A stretch of DNA of 64,000 nucleotides. Origin: Fidelibacterota bacterium. GTDB taxonomy: Bacteria; Fidelibacterota; UBA8477; JABMPR01. Made by a program: the position numbers and the translations under genes. The DNA lies in assembly GCA_018650445.1 (NCBI GenBank), contig JABIFX010000208.1:124001-188000 (forward strand), given 5' to 3'. Position 1 is the stretch's first letter. Every line of letters starts with the position of its first letter. This document shows positions 54,015 to 63,467 of this stretch, one piece after another. The notes under the pieces are model-generated. The model was not told the origin of the DNA. It worked only from the letters and a program-made list of their open reading frames with translations, and did not search any database.

Positions 54015-54854
54015 TCAATTATTGTCTAGTAGTTGAATCCCACGTGGTTCCAGCTTGATCAGGCGTTTTTTGTACAACGCACCAATTGAACGTTTAAACA
54101 CTTTTTTACTCAACCCAAATTCACGATAAATAACATCGGGTGGTGTCTTGTCATTAAAGGGCAGAAAGCCATCATGCTCTTTAAGCAAATCCAGAATCTT
54201 TTGACTCGCGGCATCCATGTGCTGTATGCCGGGTTCCTGGAGAGTTAGATCAATCTTGCCATCCTCACGAATATTTTTGATGTAACCCTCAAGCTGTTGA
54301 CCCTGTTGCAACGGTTGAAATACTTCATCTTTGAAAAGCAGTCCCCAATACCCATTCTCGATAATGGCTTTATATCCCAGATCGGTGCGATTTACGATAA
54401 ACAGATCAACTTTCTCACCTACAGTAAAACTTGGGTTCTCATCGCTTAAAAATTTATCAAGTTTTGTGCTGGCAGCGATGCGATTACTGACAATGTCAAG
54501 ATAGGTGTGTACCACATAATGTCGACCTTCGAGAAGTTTATGACTCTGCTCGCGAAAGGGAACCAACAGGTCTTTGGGTAGGCCCCAATCCAGAAAGGCA
54601 CCCATTTCGTTATTATCAATGACCTTCAGGCTGGCAAACTCACCCACCATGGTTTTGGGTTTCATGGTAGAGGCGATAATGGTGTCGGTGGAATCAAAGT
54701 AGACAAATACCTCAAGCATGTCGTCAACTTTGGTACCGGCGGGGACTTCACGTTTTGGTAAAAGAATATCACCTAGTTCTTCACCATCCAGATAGATCCC
54801 AAAGTCTACTTCTCGCATAACGTAGAGCGTATTCATTCTTCCTATTTGAGACAT
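54015..54854 (-). CDS. cvfB: CvfB-family S1 RNA-binding protein
   Basis: A 279-residue protein with three S1-like beta-barrels (~5-65, ~70-135 and ~145-215) and a C-terminal winged helix (~220-275; FGLSKKVFKRSIGALYKKRLI). This is the CvfB/YitL architecture, which binds RNA and affects virulence-type gene expression in firmicutes. AAAGGG precedes the ATG. It lies between dtd (98 nt upstream) and the exporter ATPase (22 nt downstream) in the same direction. Its role in FCB bacteria is not established here. Confidence 0.9.
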   Translation of the reverse strand: MSQIGRMNTLYVMREVDFGIYLDGEELGDILLPKREVPAGTKVDDMLEVFVYFDSTDTIIASTMKPKTMVGEFASLKVIDNNEMGAFLDWGLPKDLLVPFREQSHKLLEGRHYVVHTYLDIVSNRIAASTKLDKFLSDENPSFTVGEKVDLFIVNRTDLGYKAIIENGYWGLLFKDEVFQPLQQGQQLEGYIKNIREDGKIDLTLQEPGIQHMDAASQKILDLLKEHDGFLPFNDKTPPDVIYREFGLSKKVFKRSIGALYKKRLIKLEPRGIQLLDNN

Positions 54855-54952
54855 AGAACCCTTTCTTAGTTTGTGGATGAAGTTAAGGATGGGGTAATGG
54901 GATGAAACTGGAAACTGGAAATTTGGTGCGATGGCCGCTCAATGTCCGGATT

Positions 54953-55408
54953 TTACCGGGGATATTTTACCTTGCTGTCCATAACCAGGGTTACAGGTCC
55001 TTCATTCATGATATGAACCTGCATTTCGGTCCCAAACTCGCCCTTTTCAACTTCAATCCCCTGATGCCAAAGCTGGTCCATAAAGTGTTCATAGAGTGGG
55101 ATTGCTTTTTCAGGGCGGGCAGCTTTGGTAAAGCCAGGCCTTCGACCCCGCTTGTAATCAGCTAAAAGCGTAAATTGGGATATAACGAGAGCTTTCCCCT
55201 CAACCTCTTTGATGGACAAATTCATCTTTTCGTTTTCATCTTCGAAGATGCGTAAGCCAACGATTTTATCTGCCAGCCAGTCAGCATCCTGCTGCGAATC
55301 ATCCTCTGCAACCCCTAAAAAAATGACATAACCGATGTCAATTTTCCCTCGGGATCGACCAGATATTTTGACTTCACCGCTACCGACTCGTTGAATAACT
55401 GCAATCAT
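54953..55408 (-). CDS. dtd: D-aminoacyl-tRNA deacylase
   Basis: A 151-residue enzyme that hydrolyses D-amino acids wrongly attached to tRNA. Both family motifs are intact: SQFTLLAD and NEGPVTLV (the NxGPVT motif). It starts 4 nt after the dnaE stop, so it is co-transcribed with it. The length is typical for DTD. Confidence 0.97.
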   Translation of the reverse strand: MIAVIQRVGSGEVKISGRSRGKIDIGYVIFLGVAEDDSQQDADWLADKIVGLRIFEDENEKMNLSIKEVEGKALVISQFTLLADYKRGRRPGFTKAARPEKAIPLYEHFMDQLWHQGIEVEKGEFGTEMQVHIMNEGPVTLVMDSKVKYPR

Positions 55409-55412
55409 GGAG

Positions 55413-58400
55413 CTATTTCAACCAGACGTTTTCATCGCCAAAAGATTCACGTAAAGTTCTAATAAAGCCTCGGTTTGCAGAAACCCGGGCACTTCTCGCC
55501 ATCATGATTCTCTCCCGCTTATTACCTTCCCGCAGGTGGAAAATCAGAGTGCATGCACCAGAATAGCGTCTGGCCAGAACCTGGGTTTCATCCAAAACAT
55601 TTCCAGCCAGAAGAGCGGGGTCAAAAGCGATATGAACTTCACGGGCGTATTCATTTTGACCCTCTTCCAGGGGGATCACCTTGTTCACCAGCACCTTTAA
55701 GTCGTCATCACTTCTTTTTGAAACCCGACCTTCCATATAGACCCTGGAATCATTGGCTATATATTCTTTATACTTTGTAAAGGCATCTGAAAAAGCCAGG
55801 GCTTCTATGGATCCGTCAAGACCATTCAGAGTAAAAAATGCCATCTGGTTATTGCGTTTATCGTAGTGAATTTTCATCCCTGAGATAATACCGCCAATGC
55901 GTACGTCTTGTTCATCCCGAGTTGCAGTCAGATCAATGAGATCCATATTGGAGAACGCATTGATTTCACTTTCAAAACCATGCAGGGGATGCCCGGTAAG
56001 ATAGAATCCAATGTACTCACGCTCACGATTGAGCATATCCATGTTGTTCCAGGCCGGTGCGTCTCCGAGTTCAGGTTCACGGATCATGGCTGAATCACCG
56101 CCACCACCAAAGAGATCCGTCTGGTTGGTGTTTTTAAGGGTTTGAACGCGTTGGCCATGGTAAACCGCATCTTCAACACTGAGGAATTTTTCCCAACGTG
56201 TTCCCGGGAGTGAATCCATAGCACCACTACCTACAAGGGCTTCGACCACACCTTTGTTGGTGCTTTGAGAATCTACACGAGAACAAAAATCAAAGATGGA
56301 TTCAAAGGGACCATTGTCCAGGCGTTCCTGCATGATGACTTCAGCAGCTCTGGAGCCGACCTTCTTGATAGCGTTCAGTCCGTAAATAATACTTTTATCA
56401 TCACCTGGGGCAAAATGAACCATACTGGCATTAACATCAGGTGGAATCGTTTTGATACCCAGTTTGCGACATTCGGCCAGAAGCATCTGAATCTTTTCAG
56501 TATTATCCTTTTCAGAACTCATGTTAGCAGCCAGGAATTCCACTGGATAGTGGGTCTTCAGGTAAGCTGTCTGGTAAGCAATGACCGAATACGCCGCTGA
56601 GTGACTCTTGTTAAAGCCGTATTCTGCAAACTTTTCAATCAAATCCCAGATTTTGCTGGCCAGCTTCTCATTGATATCGTTTTTGCGGGCACCAGAAATG
56701 AATTCTTCCTTCATCTCATCCATGAGAGACTTGATTTTCTTACCCATGGCTCGGCGCATTAAATCAGCTTTTGAGAGAGAGAAGCCAGCGATTACCGAAC
56801 CCAGTTGCATAACCTGTTCCTGGTAGACAATAATTCCGTAAGTTTCCTTTAGAATCTCTTCCATCAAGGGATGCAGCGATGTGACTTTCTGCTCACCATG
56901 TTTACGAGCGATAAAGTCATTGATGTTGCCCATGGGACCCGGACGATACAGGGCATTCATGGCAAATAAATCTTCAAGGACAGTTGGCTTGAGCTTTTTG
57001 AGATATTCTCGCATACCGGTGGATTCAAACTGGAACAGACCAATGGTAAGACCGTCTGAAAAGAGTTTATAAACGGCAGGGTCATCCATGGGAATGGTGG
57101 CGATATCAATTTCCACACCATGAAACTTCTTAATGAGTTCAACTGCCTCCTGGATCACGGTCAAAGTTCTAAGACCGAGGAAGTCAAACTTGATAAGCCC
57201 GACATCTTCCAGTGCTTTCATGTCGTACTGGCTGGTTACAGAGCCGTCCTTGGCAGATTTGTAAAGTGGAATGTAATCTGTGAGTTTTCCTGGAGCGATA
57301 ACCAGACCAGCAGCATGCTTACCGGCATTACGGTTCATACCCTCTAATACTTCGGAGTATTCAAATAACTGGGAGTGGACTTCATCCAGTTCGGAAGCCT
57401 GTTTCAGCTCTGGGCTTTTCTTCAGGGCCTGGGGCAGTTTAATGCCGAGCTCCTCAGGAACCAGTTTTGCAATTCGGTCCGTCTCCTTGATAGGAACTTC
57501 CAGGACTCGACCTACATCCCGAATAACTGCACGTGCCTTAAGCTTATTAAAGGTAATGATCTGGGTAACTGAATCATGCCCAAAGCGGTCACGCATGTAA
57601 TCAATAACCTCTTCGCGTCTATAATAGCAAAAATCGATATCTATATCAGGCATGCTCACACGATCAGGATTCAGAAAGCGCTCAAACAGTAAGTCATATT
57701 GAAGGGGATCAAGATCAGTAATACCCAGTGAATAGGCTACCAGACTCCCGGCTGCTGAACCACGTCCTGGTCCAACCGGGATGCCTTCTTTTTTGGCATA
57801 ATTCACAAAGTCATGGGTAATGAGAAAGTATCCAGGGAAACCCATCTTCTTAATGACATCAAGCTCATAATCCAGGCGTTCCTTGTAGCGGGTATCGATT
57901 TGCTTGACCCGACGTTCCATACCCTCCCAGGTGATTGCATCAAGGTGATCATTCAGAGAACGACCTTCTGGAATGGGAAATTCAGGCATGTGGTTTACAC
58001 CGGTTTCCAGCTTGAACTGGCACATTTCATCAATACGTAGTGTGTTCTCAATGGCTTCTGGAACATCTTTGAAGAGTTCAACCATTTGCTCAGCACTTTT
58101 AATGTAAATGTCCTTGGTGTCGTATTTCATGCGATTGGTATCGCTGACATATTTACCCCGACCAATACAGATCAAGGCATCATGAGCTTTGTGATGTTCA
58201 GCGCTGACATAATGAGCATCATTGGTTGCGACGAGAGGAATCCCTGTATCTTTTGAGACCTTCTGGATGACTTCCCGGGCAATAGCCTCACGTTCAAATT
58301 CACGACCCTCGAGGGTGAAGTGTCTTTGCATTTCCAGGAAGAAATTTCCCCGGCCAAAAATTTCATCATATTCGATGGCCTGCTCTTTAGCTCGGTCATA

Positions 58401-58856
58401 ATCTCCGCGACTAGCGTGATATGTGACCTGTCCACTGAGGCAGGCTGATGTGGCCACCAAACCTTCCGAGTATTTTCTCAAGAGATCTTTATCAACCCTG
58501 GGAACGAAGTAAAAACCATCCTGATAAGCCATGGAGGTCAACTTCATGAGGTTCCGATAACCTGTATTGTTTTTGGCCAGCAGAACCAGGTGGTAAGCCC
58601 TCTTTCCTTCAGTGGGTAAACGCTTTTCAGTATGGGGTCCTGGTGAGACATAAGCTTCCATACCGATAATGGGCTTAATATTTGCTTTTTTGGCTGCCTT
58701 GTAGAATTCTACTGCACCAAACATGTTACCATGATCGGTCAGGGCGAAGCTTTTCATCTCCAGTTCGGAGACCTTAGAAATAATTTGATCTATACGAGCA
58801 GCGCCGTCCAGCAGCGAGTAATGGGAGTGATTGTGAAGGTGAACGAATTCGGCCAC
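55413..58856 (-). CDS. dnaE: DNA polymerase III subunit alpha
   Basis: An 1147-residue replicative polymerase of the DnaE1 type. The N-terminal PHP domain has intact metal-ligand motifs (HNHSHYSLLDG, DHGNMFG). The palm catalytic acids are in MPDIDIDF near residue 402. The thumb, finger and tandem helix-hairpin-helix region follow, with a C-terminal OB-fold (~995-1075). The PHP site retains histidines that are lost in E. coli DnaE, so proofreading or pyrophosphatase activity is possible. It lies 38 nt downstream of the prenyltransferase gene and is followed directly by dtd. Confidence 0.98.
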   Translation of the reverse strand: MAEFVHLHNHSHYSLLDGAARIDQIISKVSELEMKSFALTDHGNMFGAVEFYKAAKKANIKPIIGMEAYVSPGPHTEKRLPTEGKRAYHLVLLAKNNTGYRNLMKLTSMAYQDGFYFVPRVDKDLLRKYSEGLVATSACLSGQVTYHASRGDYDRAKEQAIEYDEIFGRGNFFLEMQRHFTLEGREFEREAIAREVIQKVSKDTGIPLVATNDAHYVSAEHHKAHDALICIGRGKYVSDTNRMKYDTKDIYIKSAEQMVELFKDVPEAIENTLRIDEMCQFKLETGVNHMPEFPIPEGRSLNDHLDAITWEGMERRVKQIDTRYKERLDYELDVIKKMGFPGYFLITHDFVNYAKKEGIPVGPGRGSAAGSLVAYSLGITDLDPLQYDLLFERFLNPDRVSMPDIDIDFCYYRREEVIDYMRDRFGHDSVTQIITFNKLKARAVIRDVGRVLEVPIKETDRIAKLVPEELGIKLPQALKKSPELKQASELDEVHSQLFEYSEVLEGMNRNAGKHAAGLVIAPGKLTDYIPLYKSAKDGSVTSQYDMKALEDVGLIKFDFLGLRTLTVIQEAVELIKKFHGVEIDIATIPMDDPAVYKLFSDGLTIGLFQFESTGMREYLKKLKPTVLEDLFAMNALYRPGPMGNINDFIARKHGEQKVTSLHPLMEEILKETYGIIVYQEQVMQLGSVIAGFSLSKADLMRRAMGKKIKSLMDEMKEEFISGARKNDINEKLASKIWDLIEKFAEYGFNKSHSAAYSVIAYQTAYLKTHYPVEFLAANMSSEKDNTEKIQMLLAECRKLGIKTIPPDVNASMVHFAPGDDKSIIYGLNAIKKVGSRAAEVIMQERLDNGPFESIFDFCSRVDSQSTNKGVVEALVGSGAMDSLPGTRWEKFLSVEDAVYHGQRVQTLKNTNQTDLFGGGGDSAMIREPELGDAPAWNNMDMLNREREYIGFYLTGHPLHGFESEINAFSNMDLIDLTATRDEQDVRIGGIISGMKIHYDKRNNQMAFFTLNGLDGSIEALAFSDAFTKYKEYIANDSRVYMEGRVSKRSDDDLKVLVNKVIPLEEGQNEYAREVHIAFDPALLAGNVLDETQVLARRYSGACTLIFHLREGNKRERIMMARSARVSANRGFIRTLRESFGDENVWLK

Positions 58857-58894
58857 GGTGTATCCTTATTGTGATTCCCCTAAGGGAAAAGCAG

Positions 58895-59728
58895 TTAAAA
58901 AGTCTGGCCGAAATATAGAGCGGCGAGACCCACAAAAATATCGAGTTTTAAGAACAATTGTACTCTGGAGTAATTTTTTTTAATGGGTTTTTTCCACAGA
59001 ATAAAAGCGAAAACCAGCAGAGGTAGATTTATCCCCAATAGGACTATCCAAAGATAGATAATGTTGTAGACACCCAGAGCATAAGGCAAGAGATCAATAA
59101 CGATGAAAGCAACCATAAGAAAAAGGACCAGATTCAAAGTTTTGATCTCTCCCCAGACCAGGGGCAGAGTTCGTGCTTTATCCTGGGCATCACCCTCCAT
59201 ATCTTCCAAATCCTTGACTATTTCACGGATGAGTGTGAACCCAAACGCCAGAGCTGCCATGACCAGGGTGGCCTGAACATTGCTAAAAGCCGTACCGACA
59301 TAGATGAAGGCCAGTCCCAGCATAAATGAAACGGTCAGATTGCCAATAAGGGGCTGACGTTTAAAGCAGGCGCTATAGGCAATGAGCGTTGGTATGGAAA
59401 TGGGACCAGCAATTATGAAGGTCTCTATTGATATAAGCCATGAGAATAGCATGCCGGCTGCAAAAAGAAAAATGAGGTAAATGCGAGCTTGACCCGCACT
59501 CATGACGCCAGAAGGTAGAGGTCGCTCTGGTCTATTTATACGGTCAATTTCCAGGTCATAAATATCATTAATTATGTTTCCTCCGGCATTAATAGCGATC
59601 ACCGATAAAATCAAAAACAGAAGATTGCGTGACTGCTCCAATTCACCCAAAAAAGCTGTGGTTAGAACAACTGCCAGAGTGGCTTGAAGCAGATTCAGAG
59701 GTCGGAGAATAGTGATCCAGGGAAGCAT
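58895..59728 (-). CDS. UbiA-family prenyltransferase
   Basis: A 277-residue membrane enzyme with about eight helices and the two Asp-rich Mg2+/diphosphate sites NDIYDLEIDRINRP and DLEDMEGD. UbiA enzymes join an isoprenoid chain to an acceptor. The closest type by motif is geranylgeranylglycerol-phosphate geranylgeranyltransferase-like, which is known also in FCB bacteria, but a quinone or other acceptor is possible. It starts the leftward run that includes dnaE. Its promoter must lie in the 157-nt divergent gap to the enolase-superfamily gene. Confidence 0.9.
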   Translation of the reverse strand: MLPWITILRPLNLLQATLAVVLTTAFLGELEQSRNLLFLILSVIAINAGGNIINDIYDLEIDRINRPERPLPSGVMSAGQARIYLIFLFAAGMLFSWLISIETFIIAGPISIPTLIAYSACFKRQPLIGNLTVSFMLGLAFIYVGTAFSNVQATLVMAALAFGFTLIREIVKDLEDMEGDAQDKARTLPLVWGEIKTLNLVLFLMVAFIVIDLLPYALGVYNIIYLWIVLLGINLPLLVFAFILWKKPIKKNYSRVQLFLKLDIFVGLAALYFGQTF

Positions 59729-59885
59729 GTCTGAAACTACACCAGAAGCAGACGGGAGGAAGTGAAAAGGCTTGGGCTGAGAAGTGATTCATAGAAGCTG
59801 CTTGCGAAAATCAGCCCTAATCATAATTTCGAGCACACTAGTATTAAATTCAAATCGTTGACGTTCACAAGCGGGGTGAAAAATT

Positions 59886-61235
59886 ATGAAGATTGATCGC
59901 ATTGAACTTTATTATGTCAAAATACCTCTAGAAGCAAGTAAGCCGGGTTTTTTTGCTCAACCGGCCTATTTCAAGCCCAGTTGGATACCTGGGTTTCGGC
60001 AATCGGAAGTCAGATTTTATTTGCTAAAACTGGGTACGGACACAGGTCTTGAAGGTGTTGCGGCAACTGTGGGTATGGGGCCAGAACGAAGTGGTCTGGG
60101 ATCGATATTAGGGAACTATCTCATGGGACTTAATCCTCTTGATATTCGCCTGATGAATCAACGAATTCAGGAATTTTCATATATAGGCATGCGTAATGGC
60201 TGGATTGATGGCGCTATTTGGGATATTATCGGAAAAAGTCGCAATGAGCCACTCTGGAAAGTGTTGGGCGGAAGTGGTGGCCATGTGTCTCCCTATATGT
60301 CCACGGGGGCAAACCATGACCATAATCAGGCTAAGAGTCGCGAACTCAGCTCCTGGGCCCAGAATCAAGGCTACAAAGGCATCAAACTGAGGGTGAAGAG
60401 TCTTGATGTAAATGAGATGGTCGATTATGTAGGAGCTGCCCGTGATCAGGTGGGTCCAGAGATGAAGATCATGGTGGATGCTAACCAGGGGTGGCCAGTG
60501 GATCTCATTGATGAAACACCTAAATGGGATCTGGCAATGGCGCTAGATTTTGCCAAGAGACTTGAACCCCATGAGGTCTACTGGCTGGAAGAGCCCTTAA
60601 ACCGTGGTAATTTTGAAGGCCTGGCAGAACTCCGGAAAAACACTGCGACTCCCATCGCCGGCGGTGAGTTGAATTCTACCTGGCGAGATTATAAAGCCAT
60701 GTTGGATCAGGGAAGTTTGGATATATATCAACCAGATGCCGTCATGGCAGGTGGCACTTATGCAGGTGGTATAAGCAATGTCTATTGGTTGATTAGAGAG
60801 ATTCAGAAGCGTAATCATGCAAACCAGACAGATAAAGTTAAGTTTAGCCCCCACACCTGGACAACAGGTCTGGGTTTCGCCGTGGCGTTACAGTTGGTTG
60901 GTGTGATTCCCGAGGAAGAGCGTAGTCTTTTGGAATATCCTCTGGAGGGAAACTGGACTGCTGATGCCTGGGCTCGCTTTATAAAAGGAGGTTTCCCCAG
61001 GGATGATGTTGGTAGAATTAAAATTCCAGATAGCCCTGGTCTGGGAATAGAAATTGACTGGGATGTGATCCGACGTTTTGGGAAAAGAATCTATAAAGGG
61101 ACACCTGCCACGGTAGGAATAAGCGCTTTAAGAGATCGTGGATTCAAGCAGGCGATGTACTTAAAAAAGAAGAAGCGTGATCAATTCAAGCGATCGGGTA
61201 AGGCTGAATTTAGCTTGCCCGAAGCACCCTTTTAA
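59886..61235 (+). CDS. Mandelate racemase / enolase-superfamily enzyme
   Basis: A 449-residue enzyme. The N-terminal capping domain (~1-130) is followed by the (beta/alpha)7-beta barrel. Metal ligands are D198 (MVDANQGW), E235 (YWLEEPL) and E261 (AGGELNS). K167 in GIKLRVK and H323 in FSPHTW with D284 (QPDAV) are candidates for the two catalytic bases of the mandelate-racemase subgroup. It likely racemises or dehydrates a sugar acid or similar carboxylate. It is longer than many members (~370-400) because of a basic C-terminal tail. Substrate unknown. Confidence 0.88.
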   Translation: MKIDRIELYYVKIPLEASKPGFFAQPAYFKPSWIPGFRQSEVRFYLLKLGTDTGLEGVAATVGMGPERSGLGSILGNYLMGLNPLDIRLMNQRIQEFSYIGMRNGWIDGAIWDIIGKSRNEPLWKVLGGSGGHVSPYMSTGANHDHNQAKSRELSSWAQNQGYKGIKLRVKSLDVNEMVDYVGAARDQVGPEMKIMVDANQGWPVDLIDETPKWDLAMALDFAKRLEPHEVYWLEEPLNRGNFEGLAELRKNTATPIAGGELNSTWRDYKAMLDQGSLDIYQPDAVMAGGTYAGGISNVYWLIREIQKRNHANQTDKVKFSPHTWTTGLGFAVALQLVGVIPEEERSLLEYPLEGNWTADAWARFIKGGFPRDDVGRIKIPDSPGLGIEIDWDVIRRFGKRIYKGTPATVGISALRDRGFKQAMYLKKKKRDQFKRSGKAEFSLPEAPF

Positions 61236-61265
61236 CGATATAGAAAAGGAATCAGGTAATCATCA

Positions 61266-62069
61266 ATGAGTGATTTTAAAAAATATACACAAGCCAATCG
61301 GGAAGCCTGGAATGAGGCTATGCCCCATCACCAGAAATCCAATGCCGACAAATGGGATAACGCCTTTGCTACCCAGGGTTTCTCTGTGATTACCGAGCCG
61401 GAACTATCTTTAATTAAGGCTTTGAATATTGAAGGACAGAAGATTGCCCATGTTTGTTGCAATAATGGAATTGAACTTATGTCCCTAAAAAATATGGGTG
61501 CCGGAGAATGTGTAGGGTTTGACATCTCTGATGAAGCTATCCAGGAGGCTCAAGGGAGAGCCGCAAAATTTGACATAGCATGTAAGTTTGTTCAAACCGA
61601 TATCTATGATATCCCAGAGAAGTATCACGATGAGTTTGATATCGTATATATCAGTATCGGATGCCTTGGATGGATGCCAGGTATTCAGCGCTTCTTTGGT
61701 AAGATTGCCTCACTACTCAATGAATCAGGAGAGCTGTTTATTCATGAATCTCATCCCTTCTCCGAGATGCTTCCCTCAGACGATCTGGAAAACGTGGATC
61801 CGATGAAAATTATTGAGCCTTATTTTAAAAAGGATCCCTACATCGATAATGATGGGATCGACTATATTGGAAATACGAGTTATCAATCTAAAACCATGTA
61901 TTGGTTTGTATGGACTATATCAGACATCATCATGGGTATTATTGATAATGGATTAAAAGTGCGACATTTTTCTGAATACCCAGATGATATTTCAACACTA
62001 CATGGCAAGAATCAAGATGCTGGGCCAGACATCCCGCTCAGCTATATTTTGATCGCCGAAAAAGAATAA
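61266..62069 (+). CDS. Class I SAM-dependent methyltransferase
   Basis: A 267-residue methyltransferase with the SAM-binding motif IAHVCCNNGIELMSL (variant of the usual VLDxGCGxG), VGFDISDEAI and a QTDIYDIP acidic site. The motif-I CCNNG is unusual but recurs in some uncharacterised methyltransferases. It starts 30 nt after the enolase-superfamily gene with AAAAGGAAT upstream. The following gene is a second, membrane-bound methyltransferase. Substrate unknown. Confidence 0.88.
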   Translation: MSDFKKYTQANREAWNEAMPHHQKSNADKWDNAFATQGFSVITEPELSLIKALNIEGQKIAHVCCNNGIELMSLKNMGAGECVGFDISDEAIQEAQGRAAKFDIACKFVQTDIYDIPEKYHDEFDIVYISIGCLGWMPGIQRFFGKIASLLNESGELFIHESHPFSEMLPSDDLENVDPMKIIEPYFKKDPYIDNDGIDYIGNTSYQSKTMYWFVWTISDIIMGIIDNGLKVRHFSEYPDDISTLHGKNQDAGPDIPLSYILIAEKE

Positions 62070-62081
62070 GAAGACACTACA

Positions 62082-62789
62082 TTGTCAGACATGATTAATT
62101 CAATCCATAGATTGATCCATCACATGAGTCATGATTTGTTTGGAGGACCTCGGGTGCTTGGCTTTAACTGGGTTATCAATTTCCAGAAAGGCATGACCCT
62201 TTTCTGGGTGCTTGGCCTGATGCTATTCTACGACAATTATTCTATCCAGGCCTGGGTATATCTGGCGTTACATGGTAGTTATGGTATCATATGGGTTCTC
62301 AAGGATGTCATTTTTCCTGATATTAAATGGCAAACAAAGATCACTTTTGGTGCAGGACTTATTGCCTTCTTAATGGTGCTGGGACCCTATTGGATAGCGC
62401 CCTATCTCCTGATATCACCCGTGCTGGGTGAAACCCATGTTGGTGCGAACTGGATTTGGACAGGCGCTGCGATTTTTATTTATGCAATCGGCCTGGCTCT
62501 CATGCTTACAGCAGATGCCCAAAAATTCTACACGTTAAAGCTTGAAAAGGGTCTCATCACCACCGGGATGTTTCGCTATATCCGACATCCCAACTATCTC
62601 GGTGAGATGATGATTTACGGGTCTTTTGCACTCCTGACATGGCACTGGATACCCTGGGCGATCTTAGCCTGGGTTTGGTTGGGCTATTTTTCCATTAATA
62701 TCATCATGAAGGAACGATCCATGTCACGCTATGAAGAATGGGACCAGTACAAAAAGCGGTCGTGGTATTTGATTCCTTTTATCTTTTAA
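62082..62789 (+). CDS. Isoprenylcysteine methyltransferase-like membrane protein
   Basis: A 235-residue multi-helix membrane protein whose C-terminal part carries GMFRYIRHPNYLGEM and the KERSMSRYEEWDQYKKR element of the ICMT/DUF1295/phospholipid methyltransferase group. These enzymes methylate lipids or small hydrophobic acceptors using SAM. It starts at TTG 62082 or the ATG at 62091; neither has a strong ribosome-binding site. It lies 12 nt after the soluble methyltransferase gene. Acceptor unknown. Confidence 0.82.
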   Translation: MSDMINSIHRLIHHMSHDLFGGPRVLGFNWVINFQKGMTLFWVLGLMLFYDNYSIQAWVYLALHGSYGIIWVLKDVIFPDIKWQTKITFGAGLIAFLMVLGPYWIAPYLLISPVLGETHVGANWIWTGAAIFIYAIGLALMLTADAQKFYTLKLEKGLITTGMFRYIRHPNYLGEMMIYGSFALLTWHWIPWAILAWVWLGYFSINIIMKERSMSRYEEWDQYKKRSWYLIPFIF

Positions 62790-62869
62790 AACCAATAGTG
62801 ATTGTGGCCAGTGATTTTCGTTTAGCCACCTGGTCACTGCCTTTGGCAGCTTGATTTGAAGTGTATTGT

Positions 62870-63322
62870 TTAAATGTTTTGTTGTCTTGAAAATGAAAAC
62901 ACACCCTGTTCCCAGAAGACCTTACTGCTAATCAGCAAGGCTGTACCAATGCTGATGTCCAGAGTCGCAACAGCGACGAGAAAGGTATGATTTCCTTGAG
63001 AAACTCTTGAAAGTACTGAGCCAAGCACAATCATTAAAGCAAGGGCGATAAAGAATTGAAATCGGTAAAATTGCCACAGTTTGGGTGAGGTGAGCGCATC
63101 AATGCGAGTCATGTTTTTCCGGCAACTTTTAAGGAAAATGTAACGGGTTTTGACCAATCCAACGGCGATACCAGCAGTCCAGCTAAATAGACGACCCCAG
63201 CCTTGTGGCTCCAGGTTATAGGCCTCTGTTGCTAGCTCAGCACCCTTGTTCAAAAGGATAATGGGACCCATATACCATATCAGAGCAGCCAGCAGCTTTA
63301 GTGTTTTGTGTGAGACATTCAT
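62870..63322 (-). CDS. Hypothetical membrane protein
   Basis: A 150-residue protein with about four hydrophobic segments (~10-27, ~42-60, ~86-104 and ~113-133) and a basic loop (SCRKNMTR). No family recognised. It stands alone on the minus strand, convergent with the methyltransferase gene across an 80-nt gap that holds an imperfect stem (CAGTGA/TCACTG) without a clear T run. Confidence 0.65.
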   Translation of the reverse strand: MNVSHKTLKLLAALIWYMGPIILLNKGAELATEAYNLEPQGWGRLFSWTAGIAVGLVKTRYIFLKSCRKNMTRIDALTSPKLWQFYRFQFFIALALMIVLGSVLSRVSQGNHTFLVAVATLDISIGTALLISSKVFWEQGVFSFSRQQNI

Positions 63323-63467
63323 CCTGCCTCAAAGTAAGCACATTATCTCGCGAGTAAAGAGAATCCGGATTTAGTGATTAATTAGGCTAAACATAGAATA
63401 GACAGATTTTTATAGGCGCTTTGAATAAGATAGGTTAACCTCCAGTGATAAAGGATGATTTACAGTC

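Noticed and set aside
54902-55165. 87-codon plus-strand frame opposite dtd
   Set aside because: Antisense to the well-supported dtd gene, with no motif.
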